DNA of 64,000 bases from Amycolatopsis vastitatis (GCF_002234595.1 NZ_NMUL01000030.1:62001-126000), one strand, 5' to 3'. Counted from the stretch's first letter, positions 8,569-17,890 are shown. The notes: a model not told the origin generated them from the letters alone. Translations and numbers: made by a program.

Positions 8569-10314
8569 ATGCCGCACGTATACGACATAGATGTCCGGAT
8601 TCCGATGCGTGACGGCGTCGCCCTGGCGGCCAACGTGTGGCGCTTGGCCGAGGGCGAGGGGCCGACACTGCTGGTGCGTCTCCCGTACGGCAAGGACGTC
8701 ATGGGCATCACCCAATCGGTCATGCCCGACTTCCTCGCTTTCCTGGAGGCCGGCTACGCGGTGGTGGTGCAGGACTGCCGGGGTACCCATCGCTCGGAAG
8801 GTGAGTTCGTTCCGCACATGGCCGATCGCACCGACGGCGAGGACACTCTCGCCTGGATCGCCGGTCAGTCGTGGTCGGATGGCACGGTGGGCATGTACGG
8901 GGCGTCCTACCTGGGGATGGTCCAGTGGGAAGCCGCCGCGACCGGCTCTTCCGCCCTGAAAGCGATTGCGCCGTCGGTCACCTCGATCGACAACTACGAG
9001 GCTCCCTGGTACTCCGCGGGCGGTGCGCTCTCGCTGAGCCTGGTCACGTTGTGGAACGCCATGATGTACACGGCCGACGCACAGCGGTCGCTGGCGCTCG
9101 GCGAAGGCTCGTTGCCCCAGGTGCAGGAGCTGGTTCAGGCGTTGCTGACCCAGGAGTCCCTCAACGATGTGCTGCCGACGGCGGAGGTCCCGGTCTTGGC
9201 GGCGTACGGGAAGTGGTGGGACGACTGGATGGCCCACCCGTCCCACGACGAGTACTGGGACGCGATGGAGCTCACGCCCGAGCTCAAGAACGTCACCGCC
9301 CCGGCGCTGAACATCGGCGGCTGGTACGACCTCTACATCGGACAGACCGTCCGCACCTTCACCGCCGCTCGCCGGAACGCCGGCAGCGAGCAGGCGCGCG
9401 AGGGACAGCGGCTCATCATCGGTCCGTGGGATCACCTCTCCGTGGATGGCGTCTATCCCGACCGGTCGTTCGGCCCGATGGCCACGGCCCAGCTCCTGGG
9501 CTTGACCGACCTGCACGTGAAGTTCTTCGACCACTGGGTCAAGGGCGACACCACCGCGTTGGACGGCGTGGCCCCGGTGAAGATCTTCGTGATGGGCATC
9601 GACCAGTGGCGCGACGAGCAGGACTGGCCGCTGCCCGACACGCAGTGGACCGACTTCCACCTCGGCAGCGCCGGTCACGCCAACACCGCCGGCGGCGACG
9701 GCGTGCTGACCACCGAGCCGGCGGCCGTCGCCGAGCACGACACCTACCTCTACGACCCGCGCCGCCCGGTGCCCACGGCCGGCGGGGCGTGCCTGCCGAT
9801 GACCCCGGGGTTCGGCGGCCCGGTCGACCAGCGGACCGTCGCCGCTCGCGAGGACGTCCTGTGTTTCACCGGTCCCGTGCTGGAGGAGCCCGTCGAGGTC
9901 ACCGGACCGGTCTCCTTGAAGTTGTTCGTGTCGTCGTCGGCGGTGGACACCGACTTCACCGCCAAGCTGGTCGACGTCTTCCCCGACGGCAAGGCGATCA
10001 ACCTGTGTGACGGGATCCTGCGGGCCCGCTACCGCAACGGCCTCGCCACGGAAGAACCGATGGATCCCGGCACGGTCTACGAAATCACCGTCGACCTGAC
10101 CGCCACGTCCAATGTTTTCCTGCCCGGGCACCGCGTCCGCCTCGACGTCTCCAGCAGCAACTTCCCGCGCTACGACCGCAACACCAACACCGGCGGCGTC
10201 ATCGCCCGCGAGACGGAAGCGCAGATGGTGCCCGCGATCAACCGCATCCATCACGGGCCGGAGCACCCCAGCCGCCTCGTCCTGCCGATCATCGACCGGA
10301 AGGGGCAGCAGTGA
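8569..10314 (+). CDS. CocE/NonD-family hydrolase
   Basis: A 581-residue serine hydrolase of the cocaine esterase/X-Pro dipeptidyl-peptidase group. The alpha/beta-hydrolase core has the nucleophile Ser113 in GMYGASYLG, an Asp in GGWYDLYIG and a His in IGPWDHLS. A C-terminal jelly-roll domain ends in the usual RLDVSSSNFPRYDRN block. The ATG at 8569 follows GGAG at 7 nt; an upstream ATG at 8512 lies inside the promoter and is rejected. It is first in a four-gene operon, overlapping the synthetase gene. It probably releases an acid from an ester or amide, which the next enzyme activates to a CoA thioester. Confidence 0.88.
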   Translation: MPHVYDIDVRIPMRDGVALAANVWRLAEGEGPTLLVRLPYGKDVMGITQSVMPDFLAFLEAGYAVVVQDCRGTHRSEGEFVPHMADRTDGEDTLAWIAGQSWSDGTVGMYGASYLGMVQWEAAATGSSALKAIAPSVTSIDNYEAPWYSAGGALSLSLVTLWNAMMYTADAQRSLALGEGSLPQVQELVQALLTQESLNDVLPTAEVPVLAAYGKWWDDWMAHPSHDEYWDAMELTPELKNVTAPALNIGGWYDLYIGQTVRTFTAARRNAGSEQAREGQRLIIGPWDHLSVDGVYPDRSFGPMATAQLLGLTDLHVKFFDHWVKGDTTALDGVAPVKIFVMGIDQWRDEQDWPLPDTQWTDFHLGSAGHANTAGGDGVLTTEPAAVAEHDTYLYDPRRPVPTAGGACLPMTPGFGGPVDQRTVAAREDVLCFTGPVLEEPVEVTGPVSLKLFVSSSAVDTDFTAKLVDVFPDGKAINLCDGILRARYRNGLATEEPMDPGTVYEITVDLTATSNVFLPGHRVRLDVSSSNFPRYDRNTNTGGVIARETEAQMVPAINRIHHGPEHPSRLVLPIIDRKGQQ

Positions 10315-11918
10315 GCGCCGCCGGCCGGGTCGCCGAGCTGACCGCGGAATTCGGCGCACCCCTCCTCGACGTGGCGTGGCTGCTGTGCGACCGGCACCCC
10401 GCCGACCGCGTCGCGTTCACCGTCGTCGACGGCGAGCCTTTCACGCTGTCCTACGGAGAACTGGCAGCACGCTCACACCACTACGCACGGGCGTTGCAAG
10501 GGCTCGGCGTCGGACCCGGCGACCGGGTGGCGACCCTGATGGGCAAGAGCACCGACCTGGTCACGCTCGTCCTCGCCATCTGGCGGCTCGGCGCGGTCTA
10601 CGTCCCGCTGTTCACCGCGTTCGCGCCCCAGGCCATCGCCCTGCGGCTGGACGGCTCGGGCGCGCACGTCGTGGTCGTCGACCCCGACCAGCGCCACAAG
10701 CTCGACCCGGGCCCCGACCTGCCGCACGACCCTCACCGCCGCGTCGTCACCCGCGCGGAGCTGGCGGACCTGGCCGCCGCCGCGTCCCCGGAGCCGGTGC
10801 CCCGGGTCACGACGAGCGGGGACGGGCCGCTGGTGCACATGTTCACCTCCGGCACCACCGGCAAGCCCAAGGGAGTGATCCACCCCGTCTCCTACATCGC
10901 CGGCTGGCAGATCTACCTCGAGTACGCCTTGGGTGTCACCCCGGAGAGCAGCTACTGGTGCGCTGCCGACCCGGGGTGGGCCTACGGGCTGTACTCCGCC
11001 ATCGTCGCTCCGCTGGCCGCCGGCGTCCCGAGCCTGTTGCTGGCGGGCGGATTTTCCGTCGAGACGATGTGGCGCACGCTCCTCGAGCACTCGGTCACCG
11101 ACTTCACCGCCGCCCCGACGGTGTACCGGGGGCTGCGCTCCTCCTCGGTGCCCGTGCCGCGGGGGCTGAGCCTGGAACGGGCGTCCAGCGCGGGGGAGCC
11201 GCTGACTCCCGAGGTCAACGACTGGGCGCGCGCCGCGCTCGGTCTCGCCGTGCACGACCACTTCGGCCAGACCGAGGTCGGCATGCCGCTGGCCAACCAC
11301 CACCATCCGGAACTCGCCCGTCCCCTGAAGGCCGGGTCGATGGGCCGGCCGGTGCCCGGCTGGAGCCTGACCGTCCTCGCCGACGACAAGGACGAGCCCG
11401 TCGACCCGGGCGTGCTCGGCCGGGTCGCCATCGACGTCGCCGCGAGCCCGCTGATGACCTTCCGCGGCTACCAGATCCCCGGGCAGAGCGACGCCAAGTT
11501 CACCGCCGACGGGCGTTGGTACCTCACCGGCGACGCCGGGCGGTTCGACGCCGACGGCGACTTCTTCTTCTCCTCGCGTGACGACGACGTCATCATCATG
11601 TCCGGCTACCGCATCGGGCCGTTCGAAATCGAGAGCGTCCTCGCCCAGCACCCCGCCGTCGCCGAGTGCAGCGTCGTCGGCGCACCCGACGACGTCCGCG
11701 GGGAGGTCATCGAGGCCTACGTCGTCCTCCGCGACGGCCACGACGCCTCGCCGGCGCTGGCCACGGAACTCCAGCAGTTCGTCAAGACCCGCTACGCCGC
11801 CCACGCCTACCCGCGCACCGTCCACTTCATCGACGCCCTGCCCAAGACACCCAGTGGCAAGACGCAGCGGTACCTGTTGCGCCGGCGGCGAGCCGAACTG
11901 ACCGCGGGGACACGGTGA
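10311..11918 (+). CDS. Acyl-CoA synthetase (AMP-forming)
   Basis: A 535-residue adenylate-forming ligase. The ATP loop is FTSGTTGKPKG (about residue 180). The A5 region HDHFGQTEVGMP, the YLTGDAG motif and the terminal lysine motif KTPSGKTQRY are intact, so both adenylation and thioesterification should work. The sequence resembles acetyl/propionyl- and medium-chain acyl-CoA synthetases. The GTG start overlaps the CocE stop by 4 nt and the next gene overlaps its own stop, so expression is coupled. Within the operon it likely activates the acid freed by the CocE hydrolase. The exact chain length is unknown. Confidence 0.9.
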   Translation: MSAAGRVAELTAEFGAPLLDVAWLLCDRHPADRVAFTVVDGEPFTLSYGELAARSHHYARALQGLGVGPGDRVATLMGKSTDLVTLVLAIWRLGAVYVPLFTAFAPQAIALRLDGSGAHVVVVDPDQRHKLDPGPDLPHDPHRRVVTRAELADLAAAASPEPVPRVTTSGDGPLVHMFTSGTTGKPKGVIHPVSYIAGWQIYLEYALGVTPESSYWCAADPGWAYGLYSAIVAPLAAGVPSLLLAGGFSVETMWRTLLEHSVTDFTAAPTVYRGLRSSSVPVPRGLSLERASSAGEPLTPEVNDWARAALGLAVHDHFGQTEVGMPLANHHHPELARPLKAGSMGRPVPGWSLTVLADDKDEPVDPGVLGRVAIDVAASPLMTFRGYQIPGQSDAKFTADGRWYLTGDAGRFDADGDFFFSSRDDDVIIMSGYRIGPFEIESVLAQHPAVAECSVVGAPDDVRGEVIEAYVVLRDGHDASPALATELQQFVKTRYAAHAYPRTVHFIDALPKTPSGKTQRYLLRRRRAELTAGTR

Positions 11919-12685
11919 CCGAACCGCTGCTCGTCGAGCAACGCGGCGCTGTCCGGTGGTTGTCGCTCAACCGGCCCGAGCGGCGCAACGCCCTCGACGT
12001 CACCCTGATCGAAGCCCTGGACAAGCAGATCGCCAGCGCCGAGGCCGATCCCGCCACCGCGGTCGTCGCGGTGGCGGGCACCGGGCCGAGCTTCTGCGCC
12101 GGCGGCGACTTCCACCAGTTCCTGGACCTGCACGACCGGGGTGAGAACCCCGTCGGCTTCCTGACCGACGTCTCGGCCTGCTTCAGCCGCATCGCGGCCG
12201 CCACCAAACCGTGGGTCGCCGTGCTGCACGGCCACGCTGTCGCCGGTGGTCTCGAACTCGCCTTGGCCTGCGATGTCGTGGTCGCCGCCGACACCACGCT
12301 CATCGGCGACGGTCACCTCGCCCGCCGGCTCGTCCCGGCGGGCGGATCCAGCGTCCGGCTGCCCGCTGCGGTCGGGCGCGGGCTGTCGCGCTGGCTCCTG
12401 CTCACCGGCGAGCTGCTGCCCGCGACCGCGTTCGCCGGCACCGGCTGGATCCGCGCGATCGTGCCCGAAGCGGATCTGCACGACACGGCCGACCGGATCT
12501 GCCGTCAGCTGGCCGAGCGTGCCAGTCCGGCCCAGCAGCGGCTCAAGACGCTGCTGCACCGCATCGACGGCGTCGCGCCCGAACCCGCCCTGCGCGAGGA
12601 ACTCGCCACCTTCGCCGACAACTGGCCGGCCAGCTCGGTGGCCGACGCCCTGCGAGACTTTCTCGAGACCGGAGACAACCGATGA
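11915..12685 (+). CDS. Enoyl-CoA hydratase/isomerase
   Basis: A 256-residue crotonase-fold protein. The oxyanion-hole segments are visible as SFCAGGDFHQF and HGHAVAGGLELALACDVV. The usual catalytic Glu of hydratases in the second motif region is replaced by a GDGHLARRLVPAGG segment, so the exact activity (hydratase, isomerase, hydrolase) is open. The start GTG 11915 overlaps the synthetase stop by 4 nt, and the stop overlaps the SDR start by 4 nt. It would act on the CoA thioester made by the preceding synthetase. Confidence 0.88.
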   Translation: MTEPLLVEQRGAVRWLSLNRPERRNALDVTLIEALDKQIASAEADPATAVVAVAGTGPSFCAGGDFHQFLDLHDRGENPVGFLTDVSACFSRIAAATKPWVAVLHGHAVAGGLELALACDVVVAADTTLIGDGHLARRLVPAGGSSVRLPAAVGRGLSRWLLLTGELLPATAFAGTGWIRAIVPEADLHDTADRICRQLAERASPAQQRLKTLLHRIDGVAPEPALREELATFADNWPASSVADALRDFLETGDNR

Positions 12686-13407
12686 ACCGCTACCACGGAC
12701 GCGTCGTCGCCATCACCGGTGGCGCCCAGGGCCTCGGCCTCGCCATGGCGACCCGGTTCGCCGCCGAAGGCGCCACTGTCGCGGTGGCCGACGTCAACGC
12801 CGAAGCCCTGGCCGGTCCACTCCGCGCCGACGTGGTCGACGTGACCGACTCCGTCCAGGTGAACGCCTGGATCGCCGCCGTCGTCGAGGACTTCGGCCGC
12901 CTCGACGTCCTGGTCAACAACGCCGGCATCATCCGCGACAACCGGGCCGAGGACATCACCGACGAGGACTGGCACGCGGTGCTCGACGTGAGCCTCACCG
13001 GCAGCTTCCACTGCGCGCGCGCCGCGTTCGGGCCCATGAAGCGCCAGGGCTACGGCCGCATCGTCAGCTTCTCGTCCATGTCGTGGCGCGGGAACTTCGG
13101 GCAGGCCAACTACGTGGCCGCCAAGGCCGGCATCGTCGGCCTGACCCGCACCCTCGCCCTCGAAGGCGCCCGCCACGGCATCACCGCCAACGCCATCGCC
13201 CCCGGCCTCATCGAGACCCCCATGCTCGCCTCGATGAACGGCCCCGCCCGCGACAAGCTCACCGGCAAGATCCCGATGCGCCACACCGGCAAGCCGGAGG
13301 ACATCGCCGAGGCCGCGGCGTTCCTGGCCGCCGAAGCCGCCGGCTACATCACCGGCGTCGTCCTGGACGTGGACGGCGGCATCTCCATCGGATCGTCGAT
13401 CCGCTGA
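12682..13407 (+). CDS. FabG-like short-chain dehydrogenase
   Basis: A 241-residue classical SDR with TGGAQGLG, NNAG, the catalytic Ser in SFSSMSW and YVAAK. The C-terminus VVLDVDGGIS is typical of 3-oxoacyl-ACP/CoA reductases. It is the last gene of the CocE operon and overlaps the hydratase gene by 4 nt. Its likely step is oxidation of the hydroxyacyl-CoA made by the hydratase, giving a short beta-oxidation-like route. Its end is followed by a 15-bp tandem duplication and the convergent TetR gene. Confidence 0.9.
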   Translation: MNRYHGRVVAITGGAQGLGLAMATRFAAEGATVAVADVNAEALAGPLRADVVDVTDSVQVNAWIAAVVEDFGRLDVLVNNAGIIRDNRAEDITDEDWHAVLDVSLTGSFHCARAAFGPMKRQGYGRIVSFSSMSWRGNFGQANYVAAKAGIVGLTRTLALEGARHGITANAIAPGLIETPMLASMNGPARDKLTGKIPMRHTGKPEDIAEAAAFLAAEAAGYITGVVLDVDGGISIGSSIR

Positions 13408-13430
13408 CCCTCAAGCCGCTGACCCTCAAG
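13401..13430. repeat. 15-bp tandem duplication at the SDR/TetR convergence
   Basis: The unit CCGCTGACCCTCAAG is repeated perfectly at 13401-13415 and 13416-13430. The first copy carries the stop of the SDR gene; the second carries the stop of the convergent TetR gene on the other strand. It looks like a recent slippage duplication. Confidence 0.8.
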
Positions 13431-14058
13431 CCGGTGGTGCGCTGAGCCCGTGCAGCAGGAGATCGGCCATTTCGGTGTACGCCTCACCAGCGCTCAGGCC
13501 GCCCTGCAGGAGCACGCCGGACTGGACGCCTTCGATGGCCAGCGCCACGAGCTGCCCGGCGAAGTTCCCGTCGATCGACCGCAGCGCGCCTTCCTTGACG
13601 CCCTCGGCGATCAGCTCCTGAACGCGCCGGGCCGCGGCCGCGGAGTTCGTCCGGTAGATGCTCGCGGTCGACCGGAGCCCGATCATGTCGGCGTAGAACT
13701 GGGTCGAGCACCGGCTCATCGCCCGGCCGACCCCCGACAGGTAGGCCGGGATGCGCAGCCGCGGGTCGGCCACCTCGGCCACGGCGTGCTCGATCTGTTC
13801 GGTCGCCTGCCGGAAGAACCCCTTCGTCAGGGCCACCACCAGCTGTTCCTTGTTCCCGGCCACGCTGTAGAGCGTCGCTTTCGAGCAGTGGAGCCGGTGC
13901 GCCAGATCGTCCATGCTCAGCGCGAGGAAACCCTCGGCGAGCACGAGTTCTTCGAGGTCCTTGAGCAGCTGGGCCCGGCGTTCGGGATCGACCCGGCGGC
14001 GCCGCGCCGAACCGTTGCCGGTGTCGTCCACTCCGGTGATCAGAGGCCCCGTCGTCAC
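13426..14058 (-). CDS. TetR-family transcriptional regulator
   Basis: A 210-residue TetR regulator. The N-terminal helix-turn-helix is at about residues 38-75 (LSMDDLAHRLHCSKATLYSVAGNKEQLV), followed by a helical ligand domain with TQFYADMIG and the dimer helices. The GTG at 14058 was chosen because it precedes the conserved fold by a short Arg-rich tail; the frame stays open far upstream without a start site. It converges on the CocE/acyl-CoA operon and is the best candidate for its present regulator, given that a second TetR upstream of that operon is truncated. Confidence 0.85.
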   Translation of the reverse strand: MTTGPLITGVDDTGNGSARRRRVDPERRAQLLKDLEELVLAEGFLALSMDDLAHRLHCSKATLYSVAGNKEQLVVALTKGFFRQATEQIEHAVAEVADPRLRIPAYLSGVGRAMSRCSTQFYADMIGLRSTASIYRTNSAAAARRVQELIAEGVKEGALRSIDGNFAGQLVALAIEGVQSGVLLQGGLSAGEAYTEMADLLLHGLSAPPA

Positions 14059-14150
14059 GGACCCAGTATGACCCGGCGGGGAGATCCTGTCCGGCCCAGG
14101 CGCGCCGGCCGAGTCCGCTTGACACAGAAACGACGTGGTAAGGATGGCCG

Positions 14151-14531
14151 ATGTCCTTTCCGACTGGTGCCGAGCGCACGCCGGGGAAGGGTTCGGCCGG
14201 ACCGGTGCGTGAGGAATACGTGGCGGCGCTGGAAGAGGCTCTCGGCCAGGCCCTGCCGCCGGTGCTGCGCGCACGACCCGCCGGTGGTTGTGCTGCAGGC
14301 CCGTAGCCTTGGCGATTTCTCGTCCAATGGTTCGAAACCGGCCTCGACCCTGACGAGGACAACCCCCTCGACGCCGTCCATGAGGCCGCGAACGAGGTGT
14401 GGCGCCGTCCGCCGGAGCAGTGGGACGCACGTACTGCCGAACCAGGCACTGGCGTCGCCTGGGCGGGCCCGCACGCGGCCGTCCGGCAGGGAACGGCTTG
14501 GCGGGCGGTACCGGCTCACATCCGGCCGTAG
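14151..14531 (+). pseudogene. Small ORF interrupted by an in-frame TAG
   Basis: A 126-codon frame starts at ATG 14151 and runs to TAG 14529, but carries an in-frame TAG at 14304 (codon 52). Before it, residues such as VREEYVAALEEALGQALP form an amphipathic helix. After it, the frame continues with an acidic and Trp-rich segment (LDPDEDNPLDAVHEAANEVW). The two halves stay in one frame with uniform GC3-like codon use, so a single nonsense change is the simplest reading. No family was recognised. A sequencing error or a separate short protein is possible. Confidence 0.5.
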
Positions 14532-14745
14532 GTGGGTGTGGGCTCCGGTTTCGCCGGGGCCCGCGATCTTCCCAGCTTGACCGGCAGGTGCTCGAGGTCG
14601 CCGCGCTCGACGGTGCGTCCGGCCTGCGGCTTCGGCTCGTCGCTGAACGCAGGCAGGCCAAGCCGGCGACCTGTTGCCGGCCGGGCGCGCCGCAGTCGTA
14701 CTTTCGGGCGATCTGGGCCGGCCGGTCGTTTCGTACCATCAGCGG

Positions 14746-15879
14746 GTGAACGCTGTGCTCCGCTCGCTGTGGGACGAACCCCGGCCGCCCGATCCGCCGT
14801 CGCGGGTGTGGCGTGACTGGGCGCTGCTCGGCGTGCTCGGGCTCGCCGTGGCGCTCGAGGGCCTGTTCCGGCCCGACATGCCCTGGCGGGTCCTGTCCGT
14901 GATCGTCGTCGCCGCACTCGTGCCGACCTTGCTGTGGCGCCGGACCAGGCCGTTCCCGATGTTCCTGGCCTCGTTCGGCACCACCGCCGTGGTCATGCTG
15001 CTGACCGGCGGTGCCGCCCCGTCGGCGTACGCGATGGCTGGGCTGCTGCTCCTGCCGTATTCGTTGGCTCGGTGGGGGTCCGGGCGCGAGATCGTGCTCG
15101 GGCTGGGGATCGTGCTGCCCGAGACCGGCCTGTCGGTCGCCCTCGGGCAGAAGAGCGTCGCCGATGCGGTGGGCGGGCTGGTCGTGCTGTTCGCGACCGT
15201 CACGCTGGCCGCGGCGTTGCGGTACCGGGCCCGGGCGCGGCTGCGGGAGCTGGACCAGGCCAAGCTGCTCGAGCGGGAACGGCTGGCCCGGGACCTGCAC
15301 GACACGGTCGCCCACCACGTCTCGGCGATGGCGATCCGGGCGCAGGCCGGCCTCGCGATGATGCCGTCGCAGCCGGAAGCCGCGGCCGAAGCGCTGCACC
15401 TGATCGAAGCCGAGGCGGCGCGCGCCCTCGACGAGATGCGCACCATGGTCCGCGTGCTGCGCCGCGACGAGCCGGCCGACCTCGCCCCGAACCCGCGGAT
15501 CGACGACCTGGAGAAGCTCGCGAGTCGGACCCGCCCGTCCGTCGACGTGACGGTCTCCGGTGACCTCGGCGACCTCCCGCCGCAGATCGGGAGCGCGATC
15601 TACCGCCTCGCCCAGGAATCGGTCACGAACGCCCGGCGCCACGCCCGGCACGTGACCCGGATCGAGGTCCGGGTCACCGCCGACGACACGTCGGTGCGGC
15701 TGCGGGTGAGCGATGACGGGGAGCCCGGCCTCGTGCGCCCGGCGGCGTCACCCGGCTACGGGGTCGCCGGGATGATCGAGCGGGCCGGCCTGCTCGGCGG
15801 GACCTGCGAAGCGGGCCCGAACCCGGGCCGGGGCTGGACCGTGACCGCCGTTCTGCCCCGTCGCGGGGCGGCGGCATGA
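14746..15879 (+). CDS. Sensor histidine kinase (HisKA_3/NarL-partner type)
   Basis: A 377-residue membrane kinase. Residues 20-155 hold four to five hydrophobic helices with very short loops, so the signal is probably sensed in the membrane. The dimerisation helix carries the phospho-acceptor in RDLHDTVAHHVSAMAIRAQ, the class 7 (HisKA_3) motif. The N-box is LAQESVTNARRHA and the ATP lid region is VSDDGEPG with GYGVAGMIERAGLLGG. The GTG at 14746 starts just before the first helix. The stop overlaps the response regulator start by 4 nt, which pairs the two. Confidence 0.92.
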   Translation: MNAVLRSLWDEPRPPDPPSRVWRDWALLGVLGLAVALEGLFRPDMPWRVLSVIVVAALVPTLLWRRTRPFPMFLASFGTTAVVMLLTGGAAPSAYAMAGLLLLPYSLARWGSGREIVLGLGIVLPETGLSVALGQKSVADAVGGLVVLFATVTLAAALRYRARARLRELDQAKLLERERLARDLHDTVAHHVSAMAIRAQAGLAMMPSQPEAAAEALHLIEAEAARALDEMRTMVRVLRRDEPADLAPNPRIDDLEKLASRTRPSVDVTVSGDLGDLPPQIGSAIYRLAQESVTNARRHARHVTRIEVRVTADDTSVRLRVSDDGEPGLVRPAASPGYGVAGMIERAGLLGGTCEAGPNPGRGWTVTAVLPRRGAAA

Positions 15880-16556
15880 GCATCCGCGTGCTCGTCGCCG
15901 ACGACCAGGAGATCGTCCGCACCGGCCTGACGATGATTCTCAACGCCCAGCCGGAGATCGAGGTCGTCGGCGAGGCCGCCGACGGGGAGGCGGCCGTCGA
16001 GCTGGCGCGGCGCCTGCGCCCCGACGTGTGCCTCTTCGACATCCGCATGCCCGGCACCGACGGCATCGAGGCCACCCGCCGCCTGGCCGGCCCCGGTGTC
16101 GAGGACCCCCTCGCCGTCGTCGTCATCACCACGTTCGATCTCGACGAGTACGTCTACGCGGCGTTGCGGGCGGGCGCACGTGGGTTCCTGCTCAAGAACG
16201 CGGGCGCGCAGCTGCTCGCCCAGGCCGTCCACGCCGCCGCGACCGGCGACGCCCTGATCGCGCCCAGCGTCACCGCGCGGCTGCTCGACGCCTTCGCGGG
16301 GACCGGATCCGGCGCGCCGATCCAGCCCGTCGAACCCCTCACCGACCGCGAAGAACAGGTCCTGCTCAGCGTGGCGCGCGGGCGGACCAACCGCGAGATC
16401 ACCGAGGAGCTCTACATCACGCTGAGCACGGTCAAGACCCACATCGCGAGCCTGATGGCGAAGCTCGGCGCCCGCAACCGCGTCGAGATCGCCATCTGGG
16501 CCTACGAAACCCGCCGCGTCCGCAATGCGGCGCCCGCGCCGCGCCGAAAGTACTAG
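15876..16556 (+). CDS. NarL/LuxR-type response regulator
   Basis: A 226-residue regulator with an N-terminal receiver. The phospho-acceptor is Asp55 in CLFDIRMPG, with acidic DD at 9-10 and the switch Thr and Lys in VITTFD and LLKNAG. The C-terminal LuxR helix-turn-helix begins at about residue 152 with LTDREEQVLLSVARGRTNREI and continues through LSTVKTHIASLMAKL. It is translationally coupled to the upstream kinase. Targets are unknown; the following DUF2306 gene, 116 nt downstream, is a candidate. Confidence 0.93.
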   Translation: MSIRVLVADDQEIVRTGLTMILNAQPEIEVVGEAADGEAAVELARRLRPDVCLFDIRMPGTDGIEATRRLAGPGVEDPLAVVVITTFDLDEYVYAALRAGARGFLLKNAGAQLLAQAVHAAATGDALIAPSVTARLLDAFAGTGSGAPIQPVEPLTDREEQVLLSVARGRTNREITEELYITLSTVKTHIASLMAKLGARNRVEIAIWAYETRRVRNAAPAPRRKY

Positions 16557-16672
16557 AGCCGGGCCGTACTTCGGACTGGTTGAGGTGCGGCCCTAATGCC
16601 GATGAGCCGCGACCCGCCGGCCGTCATGCTGGTCGAAGACGTCCGCGCATGACCTCCGAGAGGGGTTTTCCC

Positions 16673-17335
16673 TTGCTATCCAAGAAAAGACCGGAGTGGC
16701 TCGTCCCGGCGGGACTGCTTTTGCTCAGTGCGGTCCCGGTGGCCGCCGGGACCGCGCGCGTGGCCGAGCTGGCGGGCGGCGCGCGTGTCACCGCGGACAA
16801 CGCGCGGTTCTTCGCCATGCCGCTGCCCGTCGTGCTGCACATCTTCGGCGCGAGCATCTTCTGTGTCCTGGGAGCGTTCCAGTTCGTGCCGGCGCTGCGC
16901 CGGCGCCGGCCTCGCTGGCACCGGGTCGCCGGGCGGCTGCTGGTGCCCTGCGGGCTCGTCGCGGCCCTGTCCGGCCTGTGGATGACGCTGTTCTCCGAAC
17001 TTCCGCCGGGCGACGGCGACCTCCTCACCGTGTTCCGGTTGTTCTTCGGCACGGCGATGGCCGTGTCGATCGTCCTGGCCACGTTCGCGATCCGCCGGCG
17101 CGACGTTCGCCGCCACCGGGTCTGGATGACCCGCGGGTACGCGATCGGGCTGGGCGCGGGCACGCAGGTGCTGACGCACGTCCCGTGGGCTCTGCTGGTG
17201 GGTGTGCCCGGCGAGTTCACCCGGGCGATGCTGATGGCGGCGGGCTGGGTGATCAACCTCGTCGTGGCCGAGTGGGCCCTGCGGCGGCGGGCGCCGGTCC
17301 GCGGGGCCGCCGAGCCGGCGGTGTCGCTCGGCTGA
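16673..17335 (+). CDS. DUF2306-family membrane protein
   Basis: About 220 residues with six predicted hydrophobic helices. The segments LPVVLHIFGASIFCVLGAFQF, RRRPRWHRVAGRLLV and RRHRVWMTRGYAIGLGAGTQ, with regularly spaced histidines, are typical of DUF2306, a haem-b-like four-helix membrane family. TTG 16673 follows GAGAGGGG at 7 nt and is preferred, although ATG 16649 is in frame and would add eight residues. It sits downstream of the two-component pair and may be one of its targets. Function is unknown. Confidence 0.78.
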   Translation: MLSKKRPEWLVPAGLLLLSAVPVAAGTARVAELAGGARVTADNARFFAMPLPVVLHIFGASIFCVLGAFQFVPALRRRRPRWHRVAGRLLVPCGLVAALSGLWMTLFSELPPGDGDLLTVFRLFFGTAMAVSIVLATFAIRRRDVRRHRVWMTRGYAIGLGAGTQVLTHVPWALLVGVPGEFTRAMLMAAGWVINLVVAEWALRRRAPVRGAAEPAVSLG

Positions 17336-17401
17336 GGTCCCCTGCTGCCCCACCCGGACAGCTCGCTCTGCTGCGGTCCTGTCCCGACCTGATGCCCGGC
17401 G

Positions 17402-17707
17402 CCGTCGAGGGCGGTCCGGGCAGGAGAGCCGGTGTTGTTGGCCAAGCACGCCGCCAACCGCGACCGGCGCAGGTACCCCGACCCCGACCGGCTCGACATC
17501 ACCCGTGACGCCCAGGTTCAGCTCGGCTTCGGGCACGGCGCCCACCACTGCCTCGGCTCCCCACTGGCCCGAATGGACATCCAGACCGCACTCACCGCGC
17601 TGCTGACCCGCTTCCCCGAGCTCCAGCTGGCGGTTCCCGAGGCCGAACTGATCTGGAAGAGCGGCATGGCGGTACGCGGGCCCGTCGCACTCCCCATTGC
17701 CTGGTGA
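17402..17707 (+). pseudogene. C-terminal fragment of a cytochrome P450
   Basis: The frame reads RAGEPVLLAKHAANRD, then YPDPDRLDI, the haem loop FGHGAHHCLGSPLAR, and the closing segment ending ALPIAW. These are the last 100 or so residues of a CYP105/107-like P450. The I-helix, ExxR and all N-terminal parts are missing, so the product cannot be functional. The stretch before it, after the DUF2306 stop, holds no recognisable P450 sequence. It is a deletion remnant. Confidence 0.85.
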
Positions 17708-17744
17708 CCACTCGACACCGCCGTGGTCACGCTTTGCCCGCCAC

Positions 17745-17890
17745 CTCAGCGGCCGGCTCACCGGCGCGGCCAAGCCGGTGGCCGGCGTGACCGTCGGCAT
17801 CGCCTACTGCACCGACGGCTTCTGCGGCGAATTCGACGCGCAGCCGGTGACCGACGCCAACGGGCGTTACCGCGCCACGGTGACTCCATC
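17745..17890 (+). pseudogene. Remnant of a secreted carboxypeptidase-regulatory-like domain protein
   Basis: A short frame encodes SGRLTGAAKPVAGVTVGI, a Cys-pair segment (AYCTDGFCGEF) and VTDANGRYRATV. This has the pattern of a beta-sandwich carboxypeptidase regulatory-like repeat. It has no start or signal peptide and is cut off by the convergent DUF998 gene. With the adjacent P450 fragment it marks a stretch of gene decay. Confidence 0.5.

Noticed and set aside
16557-16590. GGGCCGTAC ... GTGCGGCCC imperfect repeat after the response regulator
   Set aside because: One mismatch and a 15-nt loop; too weak to call a terminator.
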